A stretch of DNA of 64,000 bases from Pseudomonas parakoreensis (GCF_021602155.1 NZ_BQHY01000001.1:496001-560000), one strand, 5' to 3'; counted from the stretch's first letter, positions 8,083 to 16,850 are shown. The notes: a model not told the origin generated them from the sequence alone. Program-made: numbers and translations.

Positions 8083-9009
8083 TTACTTCTGCGTCCCGTC
8101 ATCATGCTGCAGATTGGCCTGGGTCAGGTTGCTCCCCGCCGGCACACTGCGGGTCAGCCAGACATTGCCGCCAATGGTCGAACCCTGGCCAATGGTGATC
8201 CGCCCCAGAATCGTCGCCCCGGCGTAAATCACCACGTCATCCTCGACAATCGGATGCCGTGGATGGCCCTTCTGCAACTGCCCGTCTTCATCGGCCGGGA
8301 AGCGCTTGGCGCCCAAAGTCACGGCCTGATAAATCCGCACCCGCTCGCCGATGATCGCGGTCTCGCCGATCACCACACCGGTACCGTGGTCGATGAAGAA
8401 GCTGCGGCCGATCTGCGCGCCGGGGTGGATATCGATGCCGGTGGCCGAGTGCGCAATTTCCGCGCTGATCCGCGCCAGCAACGGTAACCCGGCGCGATAC
8501 AAATGGTGCGCCAGACGATGGTGGATCACCGCCAGAATCCCTGGATAGCACAACAGCACCTCATCGACGCTGCGCGCCGCCGGGTCACCGTGATAGGCCG
8601 CCAGCACGTCGGTATCGAGCAGGCTGCGGAGGCCCGGCAAGGCCAGGGCGAAGTCCTGAATGATGCGAATCGCCTGCGCTTCGACATCAGCATCGCCTTG
8701 CGCGCTGTGCCGGGCGACATACCGCAATTCCAGCCGCGCCTGCGCCAGCAAGGCATTCAACGCAGTATCGAGGGTGTGGCCGACATAGAAGTCTTCGCTT
8801 TCCTCACGCAGGTCCACTGGCCCCAGCCGCATCGGGAACAACGCACCACACAGCGCCTCGAGAATCTCGGCCATCGCCGCGCGGGACGGCAACTCGCGAC
8901 CACCCTGCTCGCCGCTGGCCCGGCCATTCTGAGTACGCCACTGATCCCGCGCGGTACGCAGTTGGCTGACGATGGTCTGCAATTGCCAATGGCTGGAACG
9001 CTCGCTCAC
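8083..9009 (-). CDS. epsC: Serine O-acetyltransferase, EpsC/SrpH type
   Basis: This enzyme makes O-acetylserine from serine and acetyl-CoA, the carbon acceptor for sulfide in cysteine synthesis. The 308 residues comprise an N-terminal helical domain and a C-terminal left-handed beta-helix with hexapeptide repeats. The SAT active-site region is clear: [36 protein letters not shown], then [20 protein letters not shown]. It is longer than enteric CysE (about 273), as in the EpsC/SrpH branch. It is divergent from dcyD and the cystine transporter operon, forming a cysteine-metabolism block. Confidence 0.88.
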   Translation of the reverse strand: MSERSSHWQLQTIVSQLRTARDQWRTQNGRASGEQGGRELPSRAAMAEILEALCGALFPMRLGPVDLREESEDFYVGHTLDTALNALLAQARLELRYVARHSAQGDADVEAQAIRIIQDFALALPGLRSLLDTDVLAAYHGDPAARSVDEVLLCYPGILAVIHHRLAHHLYRAGLPLLARISAEIAHSATGIDIHPGAQIGRSFFIDHGTGVVIGETAIIGERVRIYQAVTLGAKRFPADEDGQLQKGHPRHPIVEDDVVIYAGATILGRITIGQGSTIGGNVWLTRSVPAGSNLTQANLQHDDGTQK

Positions 9010-9199
9010 GGTAAAGACTCCTCACGGGCGGCCGGACGGTCTGGCCGCGTCAACGGCGACTACTTTACGGCATGCCCGTGAGGGCGAATTAAGAACCGAT
9101 AGTGCTGGACTAAGCACATTTGGCTATAAGCGATTCACGGTTGCCCCGGTAAAACGGCGTGCCTATAGTCCTGTCATCTTTCTCCGCCAGTACGGACTC

Positions 9200-10198
9200 A
9201 TGATCAAACAACAGCTGGATCGCTTTAACCGTCTCGACTTGCTCGGCCAACCGACGCCTCTGGAAAAACTCGAACGCCTGTCCGCCTGGCTGGGCCGCGA
9301 TGTGTACATCAAACGCGATGACCTGACGCCGCTGGCCATGGGCGGCAACAAGCTGCGCAAACTCGAATACCTCGCCGCCGATGCCCTCGCCCAGGGCGCC
9401 GACACGCTGATCACCGCCGGTGCGTTGCAATCGAACCACGTACGCCAGACCGCCGCATTGGCGGCCAAGCTCGGCCTGGGTTGCGTGGCGCTGCTGGAAA
9501 ATCCGCTAGGCACCGATGACAGCAATTACACCGGCAACGGCAACCGTCTGCTACTGGATCTGTTCGACACCAAGGTCGAGCTGGTGGACAACCTCGACAA
9601 CGCCGACGAACAACTCGCCGCACTCGCTGTGCGCCTGCGCAGCAATGGCAAGAAACCGTATCTGGTACCGATCGGTGGCTCCAATGCTCTCGGTGCATTG
9701 GGCTACGTACGTGCCGGTCTCGAACTGGCGGAGCAGATCAAGGACACCGGCCTGGAATTCGCCGCCGTGGTGTTGGCCTCTGGCAGCGCCGGAACCCACA
9801 GCGGTCTGGCGCTGGCGTTGAGCGAAGCGCTGCCGCAATTGCCGGTGATCGGCGTGACCGTCTCGCGCAGCGAAGAAGATCAGCGCCCGAAAGTGCAAGG
9901 TCTGGCCGAACGTACGGCGGACCTGCTGGGTGTGAAATTGCCAGTGAACTTCAAGGTCGAGTTGTGGGACGAATACTTCGGTCCGCGTTACGGCGAGCCG
10001 AATGCCGGGACACTGGCGGCGGTGAAGCTGTTGGCCAGTCAGGACGCGGTGTTGCTCGACCCGGTGTATACCGGCAAGGCCATGGCCGGGTTGCTCGACG
10101 GGATTGGTCGCCAGCGTTTTGATGAAGGGCCGATCATCTTCCTGCACACGGGTGGGGCGCCGGCGTTGTTTGCCTACAGGGATTCGCTGACAAGCTGA
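9200..10198 (+). CDS. dcyD: D-cysteine desulfhydrase
   Basis: The 332-residue PLP enzyme of the ACC-deaminase/DcyD fold converts D-cysteine to pyruvate, ammonia and sulfide, allowing growth on or detoxifying D-cysteine. The PLP-lysine motif is [14 protein letters not shown] near residue 50, followed by [18 protein letters not shown] and [13 protein letters not shown]. The frame is open upstream, but ATG at 9200 begins the family N-terminus [14 protein letters not shown]. It is followed, after a REP, by the tcyJLN cystine transporter. The same grouping of dcyD with cystine ABC genes is known in enterics. Confidence 0.87.
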   Translation: MIKQQLDRFNRLDLLGQPTPLEKLERLSAWLGRDVYIKRDDLTPLAMGGNKLRKLEYLAADALAQGADTLITAGALQSNHVRQTAALAAKLGLGCVALLENPLGTDDSNYTGNGNRLLLDLFDTKVELVDNLDNADEQLAALAVRLRSNGKKPYLVPIGGSNALGALGYVRAGLELAEQIKDTGLEFAAVVLASGSAGTHSGLALALSEALPQLPVIGVTVSRSEEDQRPKVQGLAERTADLLGVKLPVNFKVELWDEYFGPRYGEPNAGTLAAVKLLASQDAVLLDPVYTGKAMAGLLDGIGRQRFDEGPIIFLHTGGAPALFAYRDSLTS

Positions 10199-10220
10199 TC
10201 CTCCCTGCTGCAAGAATTTC

Positions 10221-10327
10221 TGTGGTGAGGGGATTTATCCCCGTTGGACTGCGCAGCAGTCCCCTGCTCTTCAAGTCAGAAGAGAGGGCCGCTTCGCGCC
10301 CCATCGGGGATAAATCCCCTCGCCACA
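10221..10327. repeat. REP inverted pair, class C' (GGGGATTTATCCCCG type)
   Basis: Arms TGTGGTGAGGGGATTTATCC and its partner GGATAAATCCCCTCGCCACA flank the inner inverted block GGACTGCGCAGCAGTCC. It separates dcyD from the tcy promoter on the same strand. Confidence 0.85.
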
Positions 10328-10343
10328 ATTGATCACATATATT

Positions 10344-10405
10344 CGAAATTGGAATAACAGAAAGATCATTAAGTATTTTCAAGTCTAAAGCAGACATCTT
10401 ATAGT
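10344..10405 (+). promoter_or_regulatory. tcyJ promoter with candidate CysB-like dyad
   Basis: TATTC-N7-GAATA (TATTCGAAATTGGAATA, starting near 10340) forms a dyad including the GGAATAA element seen upstream of other sulfur genes in the window. It is followed by TTCAAG at about 10379 and TATAGT at 10400-10405, spaced 16 bp, as a plausible sigma-70 promoter. The leader to the tcyJ ATG is then about 120 bp with no ORF. Confidence 0.45.
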
Positions 10406-10530
10406 CTCGCCGCAGGCGAATTTCGGGCAAGACGCATAAGCTGCTTTAGGGCACGATAACGCAGTCGTTCAACTCCCGGATTCGCCAACTTTCCTTAAGC
10501 GTCTTCCATAAGAAAACACAGGGGCTTGTC

Positions 10531-11331
10531 ATGAATTTTTCCGCACTACGTCGCACTCTGCTGGTAGGTTCGCTGGGCCTTGCACTGAGCGCCGGCCTGA
10601 TCGGCCAGGCAACCGCCGGTGAGCAGCTGCAACAGATCAAGGACAAAGGCGTCATCAACGTCGGCCTGGAAGGCACTTACCCACCGTTCAGCTTCGTTGA
10701 CGCCGACGGCAAACTGTCCGGTTTCGAAGTCGAGCTCTCCGAAGCCCTGGCGCAGAAACTCGGCGTGAAAGCCAAGATTCAGCCGACCAAGTGGGACGGT
10801 ATCCTCGCTGCGCTGGAATCCAAACGTCTCGACGTCGTGGTCAACCAAGTGACCATCTCCGACGAGCGCAAGAAGAAATATGACTTCTCCGAGCCGTACA
10901 CCGTTTCCGGGATCCAGGCGCTGGTGCTGAAGGACAAGGAAGCCAAGTTGAACATCAAGACCGCTGCCGACCTGTCCGGCAAGAAAGTCGGTGTCGGTCT
11001 GGGCACCAACTACGAACAGTGGGTCCGCGCCAACGTGCCGGGCGCTGACGTGCGCACCTACGACGATGATCCGACCAAGTTCGCCGACCTGAACAACGGC
11101 CGCACCGACGCCATCCTGATCGACCGTCTGGCCGCACTGGAATACGCCAAGAAAGCCCCGAAAACCGTGGCTGCCGGTGAAGCGTTCTCCCGTCAGGAAT
11201 CCGGTATCGCCCTGCGCAAAGGCGAGCCTGAGCTGCTGGCTGCGGTGAACAAAGCCCTCGACGAGCTGCGTGCCGACGGTACCCTTGAGAAGCTGTCGAA
11301 GAAATACTTCAACGCTGACGTCACCAAATAA
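10531..11331 (+). CDS. tcyJ: Cystine ABC transporter, periplasmic substrate-binding protein
   Basis: The 266-residue protein has a signal peptide (cleavage near QATAG, about residue 29) and the family-3 amino-acid-binding fold (VINVGLEGTYPPFSFVDADG, LSGFEVELSEALAQKLG, VVVNQVTISDERKKKYDFS). The context (dcyD upstream, permease and ATPase directly downstream) and its resemblance to FliY/TcyJ point to L-cystine. The stop overlaps the tcyL start by one base (TAATG), implying translational coupling. Control by sulfur starvation is likely from the upstream dyad. Confidence 0.88.
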   Translation: MNFSALRRTLLVGSLGLALSAGLIGQATAGEQLQQIKDKGVINVGLEGTYPPFSFVDADGKLSGFEVELSEALAQKLGVKAKIQPTKWDGILAALESKRLDVVVNQVTISDERKKKYDFSEPYTVSGIQALVLKDKEAKLNIKTAADLSGKKVGVGLGTNYEQWVRANVPGADVRTYDDDPTKFADLNNGRTDAILIDRLAALEYAKKAPKTVAAGEAFSRQESGIALRKGEPELLAAVNKALDELRADGTLEKLSKKYFNADVTK

Positions 11332-11996
11332 TGGAAGAAGCTTTCCAACTCGCACTGGACTCCGCGCCCTTTCTGCTCAAGGGCGCGTACTACACGGTCA
11401 TCCTCAGCCTGGGCGGCATGTTTTTCGGCTTGCTGCTGGGCTTCGGCCTGGCCTTGATGCGCCTGTCGCGCTTCAAACTGGTGAGCTGGATTGCCCGCAT
11501 CTACGTGTCGTTCTTCCGCGGCACGCCGTTGCTGGTGCAACTGTTCGTGATCTATTACGGCTTGCCGCAACTGGGTCTGGAACTGGATCCGCTGCCGGCG
11601 GCGCTGATCGGCTTCTCGCTGAACATGGCCGCCTACGCCTGTGAAATCCTGCGTGCGGCGATCGGTTCGATCGAACGTGGTCAATGGGAAGCCGCTGCGA
11701 GCATCGGCATGACCCGTGCGCAAACCCTGCGCCGGGCCATCCTGCCGCAGGCCATGCGCACGGCGCTGCCGCCGTTGGGCAACAGCTTCATTTCACTGGT
11801 CAAGGACACGGCACTGGCCGCCACCATTCAGGTGCCGGAACTGTTCCGCCAGGCGCAGCTGATTACCGCCCGGACTTTCGAAGTCTTCACCATGTATCTT
11901 GCCGCCGCGCTGATCTACTGGATTCTGGCCACGGTGCTGTCGCACCTGCAGAACAAGCTGGAAGAGCGGGCCAATCGGCACGACCAGGAGTCCTGA
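11331..11996 (+). CDS. tcyL: Cystine ABC transporter, permease
   Basis: The 221-residue His/Glu/Gln/Arg-type permease has about five transmembrane helices. It carries the HisM-family RGTPLLVQLFVIYYGLPQLG motif and an EAA-like loop (EAAASIGMTRAQTLRRAILP) that docks on the ATPase. It forms the membrane channel for cystine with TcyN and TcyJ. One-base overlap with tcyJ and 3 bp to tcyN indicate one operon. Confidence 0.87.
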   Translation: MEEAFQLALDSAPFLLKGAYYTVILSLGGMFFGLLLGFGLALMRLSRFKLVSWIARIYVSFFRGTPLLVQLFVIYYGLPQLGLELDPLPAALIGFSLNMAAYACEILRAAIGSIERGQWEAAASIGMTRAQTLRRAILPQAMRTALPPLGNSFISLVKDTALAATIQVPELFRQAQLITARTFEVFTMYLAAALIYWILATVLSHLQNKLEERANRHDQES

Positions 11997-11999
11997 CCC

Positions 12000-12749
12000 A
12001 TGATTGTCGTGGAAAAACTGACAAAGCAGTTCAAGGGTCAAGAGGTGCTCAAAGGCATCGATCTTGAAGTAAAGGAAGGCGAGGTCGTGGCCATCATCGG
12101 CCCCAGCGGTTCGGGTAAAACCACGTTCCTGCGCTGCCTGAACTTCCTTGAAGAGCCCACCAGCGGCCGGATCAAGGTCGGCGATATCGAGATCGATACC
12201 CGCCGTCCTCTGAGCCAGCAACAAAGCCTGGTGCGCAACCTGCGCCAGCACGTAGGTTTCGTGTTCCAGAACTTCAACCTGTTCCCGCACCGCACCGCCC
12301 TGGAAAACGTCATCGAAGGGCCGATCGTGGTCAAGAAGATGCCGCGCGAGCAAGCCGTTGCCCTGGGCATGAAGCTGTTGGCCAAGGTCGGTCTGGCCGG
12401 TAAGGAAGATGCGTATCCGCGTCGTCTGTCCGGTGGTCAGCAACAGCGCGTGGCGATTGCCCGGGCGCTGGCGATGGAACCGGAAGTGATCCTGTTCGAC
12501 GAACCGACCTCGGCGCTCGACCCGGAACTGGTCGGCGAAGTGTTGGCGACCATTCGTGGTCTGGCTGAAGAAAAACGCACCATGGTCATCGTCACTCACG
12601 AAATGGGGTTCGCCCGCGACGTGGCCAACCGTGTGGTGTTTTTTGACAAGGGCGTGATCGTCGAGCAAGGCGAAGCCAAGGCCTTGTTTGCCAACCCGAA
12701 AGAGGAGCGTACCAAACAGTTTCTCAGCAAGTTTCTGAATCACGCCTGA
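12000..12749 (+). CDS. tcyN: Cystine ABC transporter, ATP-binding protein
   Basis: The 249-residue ABC ATPase has Walker [10 protein letters not shown], signature [15 protein letters not shown], Walker [15 protein letters not shown] and H-loop VTHEMGFA. It powers cystine import through TcyL. It is the last gene of the operon, followed by a hairpin with a short T-rich stretch. Length and motifs are normal for polar amino-acid transporters. Confidence 0.88.
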   Translation: MIVVEKLTKQFKGQEVLKGIDLEVKEGEVVAIIGPSGSGKTTFLRCLNFLEEPTSGRIKVGDIEIDTRRPLSQQQSLVRNLRQHVGFVFQNFNLFPHRTALENVIEGPIVVKKMPREQAVALGMKLLAKVGLAGKEDAYPRRLSGGQQQRVAIARALAMEPEVILFDEPTSALDPELVGEVLATIRGLAEEKRTMVIVTHEMGFARDVANRVVFFDKGVIVEQGEAKALFANPKEERTKQFLSKFLNHA

Positions 12750-12772
12750 GAAGCTTATTGCTTTGAATCATT

Positions 12773-12802
12773 AACTTCCACGGATGGAAGTTATACTTTT
12801 CC
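12773..12802 (+). terminator. Likely Rho-independent terminator of tcyJLN
   Basis: An 8-bp stem, TAACTTCC/GGAAGTTA, with a 6-base loop starts 23 bp after tcyN and is followed by TACTTTTCCC. The T-tract is weak and the stem is A+T-rich, so efficiency is uncertain. Confidence 0.5.
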
Positions 12803-13052
12803 CGCCTGCACAAATATCTAAACCCCTCCATTCTAAAATCTGTCCAAACAATACATACATGTTCTGCAGCCATTGGATCTAATCCGTTGCGCATTTCTTT
12901 GCCTGCGAAACGATCCAAACTCGCCCGCACTAAAACAATAAAAACTGCCAAAAAACCGTAGTTCCATTCGCCATTGCGGCTAGGCAGCGTGACCGTACAA
13001 CGTAGGAATCTTCTGATTAATCGGTAATTCACGGATTAACTAAGACACTCTA
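12803..13052. other. A+T-rich non-coding stretch
   Basis: This stretch between the tcyN hairpin and the next promoter is much richer in A+T than its surroundings. No open frame with a credible ribosome-binding site was found, and no repeat or RNA fold stands out. Confidence 0.5.
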
Positions 13053-13081
13053 TTGACACTCTTTCCCGCACACTCTTATCT
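13053..13081 (+). promoter_or_regulatory. Strong sigma-70-like promoter
   Basis: A perfect -35 TTGACA (13053-13058), a 17-bp spacer and TTATCT (13076-13081) lie on the strand of the downstream unrecognised gene. The implied 5' leader is about 130 nt and contains a perfect hairpin. Confidence 0.55.
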
Positions 13082-13121
13082 AGTCGTCAACCGGCACCCA
13101 TTAGTTGAATCAATTCGCACT

Positions 13122-13145
13122 CAGCCTGAACAAAAGTTCAGGCTG
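13122..13145 (+). other. Perfect 10-bp hairpin in the leader
   Basis: CAGCCTGAAC and GTTCAGGCTG form a 10-bp stem with an AAAA loop, inside the leader of the gene at 13219. A T-rich stretch (CTTTTGTTTTTTC) follows about 18 bases later, too far for a classic terminator. It may stabilise the transcript or bind a regulator. Confidence 0.45.
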
Positions 13146-13218
13146 CATAACCGATTCATCACGCCTTTTGTTTTTTCAAGAAACGGAATTCGCCGCAAGA
13201 TTTCAAGGAGAGAGCCCG

Positions 13219-13983
13219 ATGATCCGCACTTCGCATACCCCCGAACTGGCAGCCCCGCACCTGGCAGCCGCGCAAAAAAACGCCGTCAACCTGGCCGCGG
13301 CCGCGCATCTGCTGATCGATGTTCTGCCGTACCCCGGCATGGACGCCGGCGATCTGATCGAACTGTTCTGGAACAACTGCTACGTCGCCTCACGCGTCCT
13401 GACCCGTGAAGACCTCGGCACATCGGTCAGTCTGCGAGTGCCGGAGAGCTTCATCGCCAGCGGTACCGCACGGATCCACTATCGGGTCATGCAAATCGGG
13501 CAGGGACCGGCGCTGTCGGCGGCAACCCGGGTTCAAGTCAAGCTCGACTGCCCAGGCGGCCAGCCTTCGGCGTTGTGCGGGGACGAGAATCAGCAACTGG
13601 CGCCGGTCACGGTACCCGACACCATCCGCCGCCAGGGCGTGAATCCCAATCAGATCAAACGCGGTGTGCCCCTGACCATCGAGCCCTACCGGAACATGGC
13701 CGAGGACGACGCCATCACCTTGCGCTGGGGCGATGTGCGCATGGATCTGGCCCGAATCACCGCTGCCGATGTCGGCCTGCCGATTCAGGTCTGGGTGCCA
13801 CCGGCAGTGATTGTCGAGGGCGGTGAGGATCTGCGCCTCGATGTGACCTACTGCGTCATCGACTGGGTCGGCAACAACTCACGCTGGGCACCGCCACGGA
13901 CGCTGAAGATCGGTTGCGTGAATCCTTATCTGAGGGTGCCGCTGCGCCAGGATCTGAAGGCCGCTGAATCGACCAAGGATTGA
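13219..13983 (+). CDS. Unrecognised two-repeat beta-sandwich-like protein
   Basis: The 254-residue protein has no signal peptide or membrane segment. ATG at 13219 has AAGGAG 8 bp upstream. The sequence contains two related halves of about 85 residues. The first (about 32-113) runs from IDVLPYPGMDAGDLIELFW to ATRVQVKLDC; the second (about 150-232) runs from LTIEPYRNMAEDDAITLRW to RTLKIGC. Shared positions are the P-Y-x-x-M, G/D-D-x-I-x-L-x-W, a conserved-spacing valine-proline turn and a final K-x-x-C. This suggests tandem Ig-like beta-sandwich domains as seen in some Pseudomonas cytoplasmic or exported hypotheticals. No function is proposed. It has its own strong promoter and leader hairpin. 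Confidence 0.7.
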   Translation: MIRTSHTPELAAPHLAAAQKNAVNLAAAAHLLIDVLPYPGMDAGDLIELFWNNCYVASRVLTREDLGTSVSLRVPESFIASGTARIHYRVMQIGQGPALSAATRVQVKLDCPGGQPSALCGDENQQLAPVTVPDTIRRQGVNPNQIKRGVPLTIEPYRNMAEDDAITLRWGDVRMDLARITAADVGLPIQVWVPPAVIVEGGEDLRLDVTYCVIDWVGNNSRWAPPRTLKIGCVNPYLRVPLRQDLKAAESTKD

Positions 13984-14010
13984 TGCCGCATTCCTGTACT
14001 CATGGGGCTT

Positions 14011-14130
14011 TGCAGTGAGGGGATCCAGGGAAAAGTCGCACCGCCCCGATGGGCTGCGAAGCCGTCCCGTTTTTTATGATTCAGAAAGGGCCGCTGCGCG
14101 GCCTGTCGGGGATAAATCCCCTCACCACAG
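14011..14130. repeat. Degenerate REP pair, class C'
   Basis: The right arm GATAAATCCCCTCACCACAG is intact; the left arm (GTGAGGGGATCC...) has diverged. Inner blocks GGGCTGCGAAGCCGTCCC and CCGCTGCGCGGCC remain. It lies downstream of the unrecognised gene. Confidence 0.65.
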
Positions 14131-14186
14131 GTTGTACCACCACGGCTGGGAGCCTGTTAACCAACCCGACCACCACCCCTTCTATA

Positions 14187-14240
14187 CATATTCCTAAAAG
14201 TTAGTTTATTTAATATTTATACACGCTTAGGGTATATGAA
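14187..14240 (+). promoter_or_regulatory. Promoter region of the organosulfur operon with sulfur-box candidate
   Basis: CATATTCCTAAAAG (14187-14200) matches the CTTATTCC-type element found ahead of other sulfur genes in the window. It is followed by a very A+T-rich run and GTATAT near 14231, a possible -10. This places a transcript start near 14240, upstream of the terminator-like hairpin. Confidence 0.4.
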
Positions 14241-14265
14241 CCGGACCACCGGACATTCTTTCGTT

Positions 14266-14288
14266 CGCCGCACTTTTGCGGCGTTTTT
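14266..14288 (+). terminator. Rho-independent terminator in the sfn operon leader (possible attenuator)
   Basis: A perfect 6-bp G+C stem CGCCGC/GCGGCG with a 6-base loop is followed by TTTTT on the plus strand. It stands 22 bp before the tiny ORF that precedes the first SfnB-family gene. It could end upstream read-through, or, if the operon starts near 14240, act as an attenuator. No alternative anti-terminator fold was clearly identified. Confidence 0.55.
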
Positions 14289-14310
14289 CATGAGATGTGA
14301 GGTAGGTAGT

Positions 14311-14379
14311 ATGGTCCGGAACACAATCACCCCAGTGCAGATCGCCAGGGCATTGCGTGCAGCCAGGGAGCGGCACTGA
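14311..14379 (+). CDS. 22-codon leader ORF coupled to the first SfnB-family gene
   Basis: ATG at 14311 follows a GTGAGGTAGGT ribosome-binding region. The ORF reads MVRNTITPVQIARALRAA and four further residues, and its TGA overlaps the next ATG (TGATG), so translation would be coupled. It is basic and helix-forming. The core ITPVQIARALRAAR resembles LDPQDIVKLLVALRRA in the 30-codon ORF at 31773, which also sits in a sulfur-type promoter. Either a functional microprotein or a leader peptide is possible. Confidence 0.45.
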   Translation: MVRNTITPVQIARALRAARERH

Positions 14380-15620
14380 TGTCCAGTCTGGCCGATGCAA
14401 ACGTCCAGTCGGATCTGGACATCGCCCCGTTGTTGTTGCCCGCGCAGGTCTTGCGCAACGACGCCCAAGCCATCAAGGCCGCCCATGAGCTGGCGCAAGT
14501 CGCCCGCGTGCAGGCCGCCAGGCGCGACCGCCAGCGCAAGCTGCCGTGGTCGGAAATCGAACAGTTCACCCGCAGCGGTCTGGGCAGCATTGCCATCCCC
14601 CGTGAATACGGCGGCCCACAGGTTTCGTTTGTCACGTTGGCCGAGGTGTTCGCGATCATTTCCGCGGCCGACCCGGCGCTGGGACAGATCCCGCAAAACC
14701 AGTTCGGCATCATCAATCTGGTACTCGGCAGCGCCACCGAGGCGCAGAAAAAACAGCTGTTCCAGAGTGTTCTGGAAGGCTGGCGCATCGGCAATGCCGG
14801 CCCTGAACGCGGCACCAAAAATACCCTGGAATTGAAAGCGCGCATCACCGCCGACGGCGATGACTATGTGATCAACGGCCAGAAGTTCTATTCCACCGGC
14901 GCATTGTTCGCGCACTGGGTGGCGGTCAAGGCGCTGAATGACGACGGCAAGCAGGTGCTGGCGTTCGTCCGCCGTGGCACCCCGGGCCTGCGCATCGTTG
15001 ATGACTGGTCGGGTTTCGGTCAGCGCACCACCGCCAGTGGCACGATTGTGCTGAACAACGTGCGCGTCGAGTCGAGCCTGGTGGTCGATAACTGGAAGAT
15101 CAACGAAAAGCCCAACACTCAAGGCGCCGTGTCGCAGCTGATTCAAGCGGCCATCGACGCTGGTATCGCCCGAGGTGCCATCGACGACGCCATCGAATTC
15201 GTCAAAACCCGCGCGCGGCCATGGATCGACGCCAAGGTCGAACGCGCCAGCGATGACCTCTACGTGATCGCCGACATCGGCAAACTGAAAATCGAACTGC
15301 ACGCCGCCGAGGCATTGCTGCGCAAGGCCGGGCAAGTGCTGGATCAGGTGCACGCCGCACCGCTCACCGCCGAGTCCGCCGCCCGCGCGTCGATTGCCGT
15401 GGCGGAAGCCAAAGTGCTGACCACCGAGATTTCACTATTGGCCAGCGAAAAGCTTTTCGAACTGGCCGGCAGCCGCGCGACCCTCGCCGAATTCAACCTC
15501 GACCGCCACTGGCGCAACGCCCGGGTGCACACCCTGCACGACCCGGTGCGCTGGAAATATCACGCGGTCGGCGCCTATCGCCTCAACGGTACTTTGCCGG
15601 CCCGCCATTCCTGGATCTGA
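14379..15620 (+). CDS. SfnB-family sulfur-acquisition oxidoreductase (acyl-CoA-dehydrogenase fold)
   Basis: The 413-residue flavoenzyme belongs to the DszC/SfnB group of FMNH2-dependent monooxygenases with the acyl-CoA dehydrogenase fold. Evident features are IPREYGGPQVSFVTLAE, the flavin/substrate loop region VINGQKFYSTGALFA, VDDWSGFGQRTTASGTI and a C-terminal helix bundle ending in a conserved RHWRNARVHTLHDPVRWKYH block. The ATG at 14379 has AGGGAG 9 bp upstream and overlaps the tiny leader ORF. The likely role is oxidising an organosulfur compound during sulfate limitation together with the DszA-like gene downstream. The exact substrate is unknown. Confidence 0.82.
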   Translation: MSSLADANVQSDLDIAPLLLPAQVLRNDAQAIKAAHELAQVARVQAARRDRQRKLPWSEIEQFTRSGLGSIAIPREYGGPQVSFVTLAEVFAIISAADPALGQIPQNQFGIINLVLGSATEAQKKQLFQSVLEGWRIGNAGPERGTKNTLELKARITADGDDYVINGQKFYSTGALFAHWVAVKALNDDGKQVLAFVRRGTPGLRIVDDWSGFGQRTTASGTIVLNNVRVESSLVVDNWKINEKPNTQGAVSQLIQAAIDAGIARGAIDDAIEFVKTRARPWIDAKVERASDDLYVIADIGKLKIELHAAEALLRKAGQVLDQVHAAPLTAESAARASIAVAEAKVLTTEISLLASEKLFELAGSRATLAEFNLDRHWRNARVHTLHDPVRWKYHAVGAYRLNGTLPARHSWI

Positions 15621-15656
15621 CGACCGCACACTTTCTCAAAGGCATTGGAGAGAACC

Positions 15657-16850
15657 ATGACTTTTTCCCACCCCGTCGCGGTCATCACCAGCGATGAGCA
15701 AGCCCTGATCGTCGCCAGCGACCTGGCCGAAGATTTCAAACGCGACAGTGCCGTGCGTGACCGTGAACGTCGCCTGCCACTGCCGGAACTCGACGTGTTT
15801 TCCCGCTCCGGCCTGTGGGGCATCAGCGTGCCCAAGGAATACGGCGGCGCTGCTGTGTCCAACGTGACCCTGGCCAAAGTCATCGCCCTGATCGCTCAGG
15901 CTGACGGTTCTCTCGGGCAGATTCCGCAGAACCATTTCTACGCCCTCGAAGTGCTGCGCGTTAACGGCAGCCACGAGCAGAAACAGCGGCTGTACGCCGA
16001 GGTGCTGGCCGGCCAGCGCTTCGGCAACGCCCTGGCGGAACTCGGTACCAAAACCGCCCACGACCGCGTCACCCGCCTCGAACGTGACGGCGACGGCTAT
16101 CGCATCAACGGGCGCAAGTTTTATGCGACCGGTGCGATCTACGCGCAGCGCATCCCGACGTCGGTGGTCGATGAAAATGGCGTGCAGCAACTGGCCTTCG
16201 TCCCGCGTGACAGCCAAGGCCTGACGGTCATCGACGACTGGAGCGGCTTTGGCCAGCGCACCACCGGCAGCGGTTCCGTGGTGTTCGAAGACGTCTACGT
16301 TGCCGCCGAGGACGTGGTCCCGTTCCAGAGTGCTTTCGAGCGTCCGACCACGGTCGGCCCGCTGGCGCAGATCCTTCACGCCGCCATCGACACTGGCATC
16401 GCTCGCGCCGCTTACGAAGATGCCATGCACTTCGTGCGCAGCAAAACCCGGCCGTGGATTGACTCCGGTAATGACAAGGCCACCGAAGACCCGCTGACCC
16501 TGAAGAGTTTCGGTCACTTGAGTATTCGTCTGCACGCCACTGAAGCACTGCTGGAACGCGCCGGCGAATTCCTCGACAAGGCCCAGGCCGAGACCAACGC
16601 CGAAACCGTCGCTGCCGCCTCGATTGCCGTCGCCGAAGCGCGGGCGATCAGCACTGAAATCTCGCTGGCTGCTGGCAGCACGCTGTTCGAACTGGCCGGC
16701 AGCCAGGCCACCCTGATCGAGCACGGCCTCGACCGCCACTGGCGCAATGCCCGGGTGCACACCCTGCACGACCCGGTGCGCTGGAAATATCACGCGGTGG
16801 GCAATTACTACCTCAACGATGAAAAGCCGCCACTGCGGGGCACCATTTGA
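15657..16850 (+). CDS. Second SfnB-family oxidoreductase
   Basis: The 397-residue paralogue of the preceding gene has the same fold and motifs (VPKEYGGAAVSNVTLAK, RINGRKFYATGAIYA, IDDWSGFGQRTTGSGSV). ATG at 15657 has GGAGAG 4-6 bp upstream; a TTG at 15645 is a poorer start. The last 72 bp of the shared C-terminal block differ from the first gene by one base, pointing to recent duplication or gene conversion. The stop overlaps the next start (TGATG). The pair may form a heteromeric enzyme or act on different substrates. Confidence 0.82.
   Translation: MTFSHPVAVITSDEQALIVASDLAEDFKRDSAVRDRERRLPLPELDVFSRSGLWGISVPKEYGGAAVSNVTLAKVIALIAQADGSLGQIPQNHFYALEVLRVNGSHEQKQRLYAEVLAGQRFGNALAELGTKTAHDRVTRLERDGDGYRINGRKFYATGAIYAQRIPTSVVDENGVQQLAFVPRDSQGLTVIDDWSGFGQRTTGSGSVVFEDVYVAAEDVVPFQSAFERPTTVGPLAQILHAAIDTGIARAAYEDAMHFVRSKTRPWIDSGNDKATEDPLTLKSFGHLSIRLHATEALLERAGEFLDKAQAETNAETVAAASIAVAEARAISTEISLAAGSTLFELAGSQATLIEHGLDRHWRNARVHTLHDPVRWKYHAVGNYYLNDEKPPLRGTI

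Noticed and set aside
12724-13032. 102-codon minus-strand frame after tcyN
   Set aside because: It overlaps the tcyN end and hairpin, begins in A+T-rich non-coding DNA without a ribosome-binding site, and has no recognisable pattern.
14217-15353. 378-codon minus-strand frame opposite the first SfnB-family gene
   Set aside because: Shadow of the flavoenzyme gene; its sequence reads as reverse-frame Asp/Gly/Gln-rich peptide without a family pattern.
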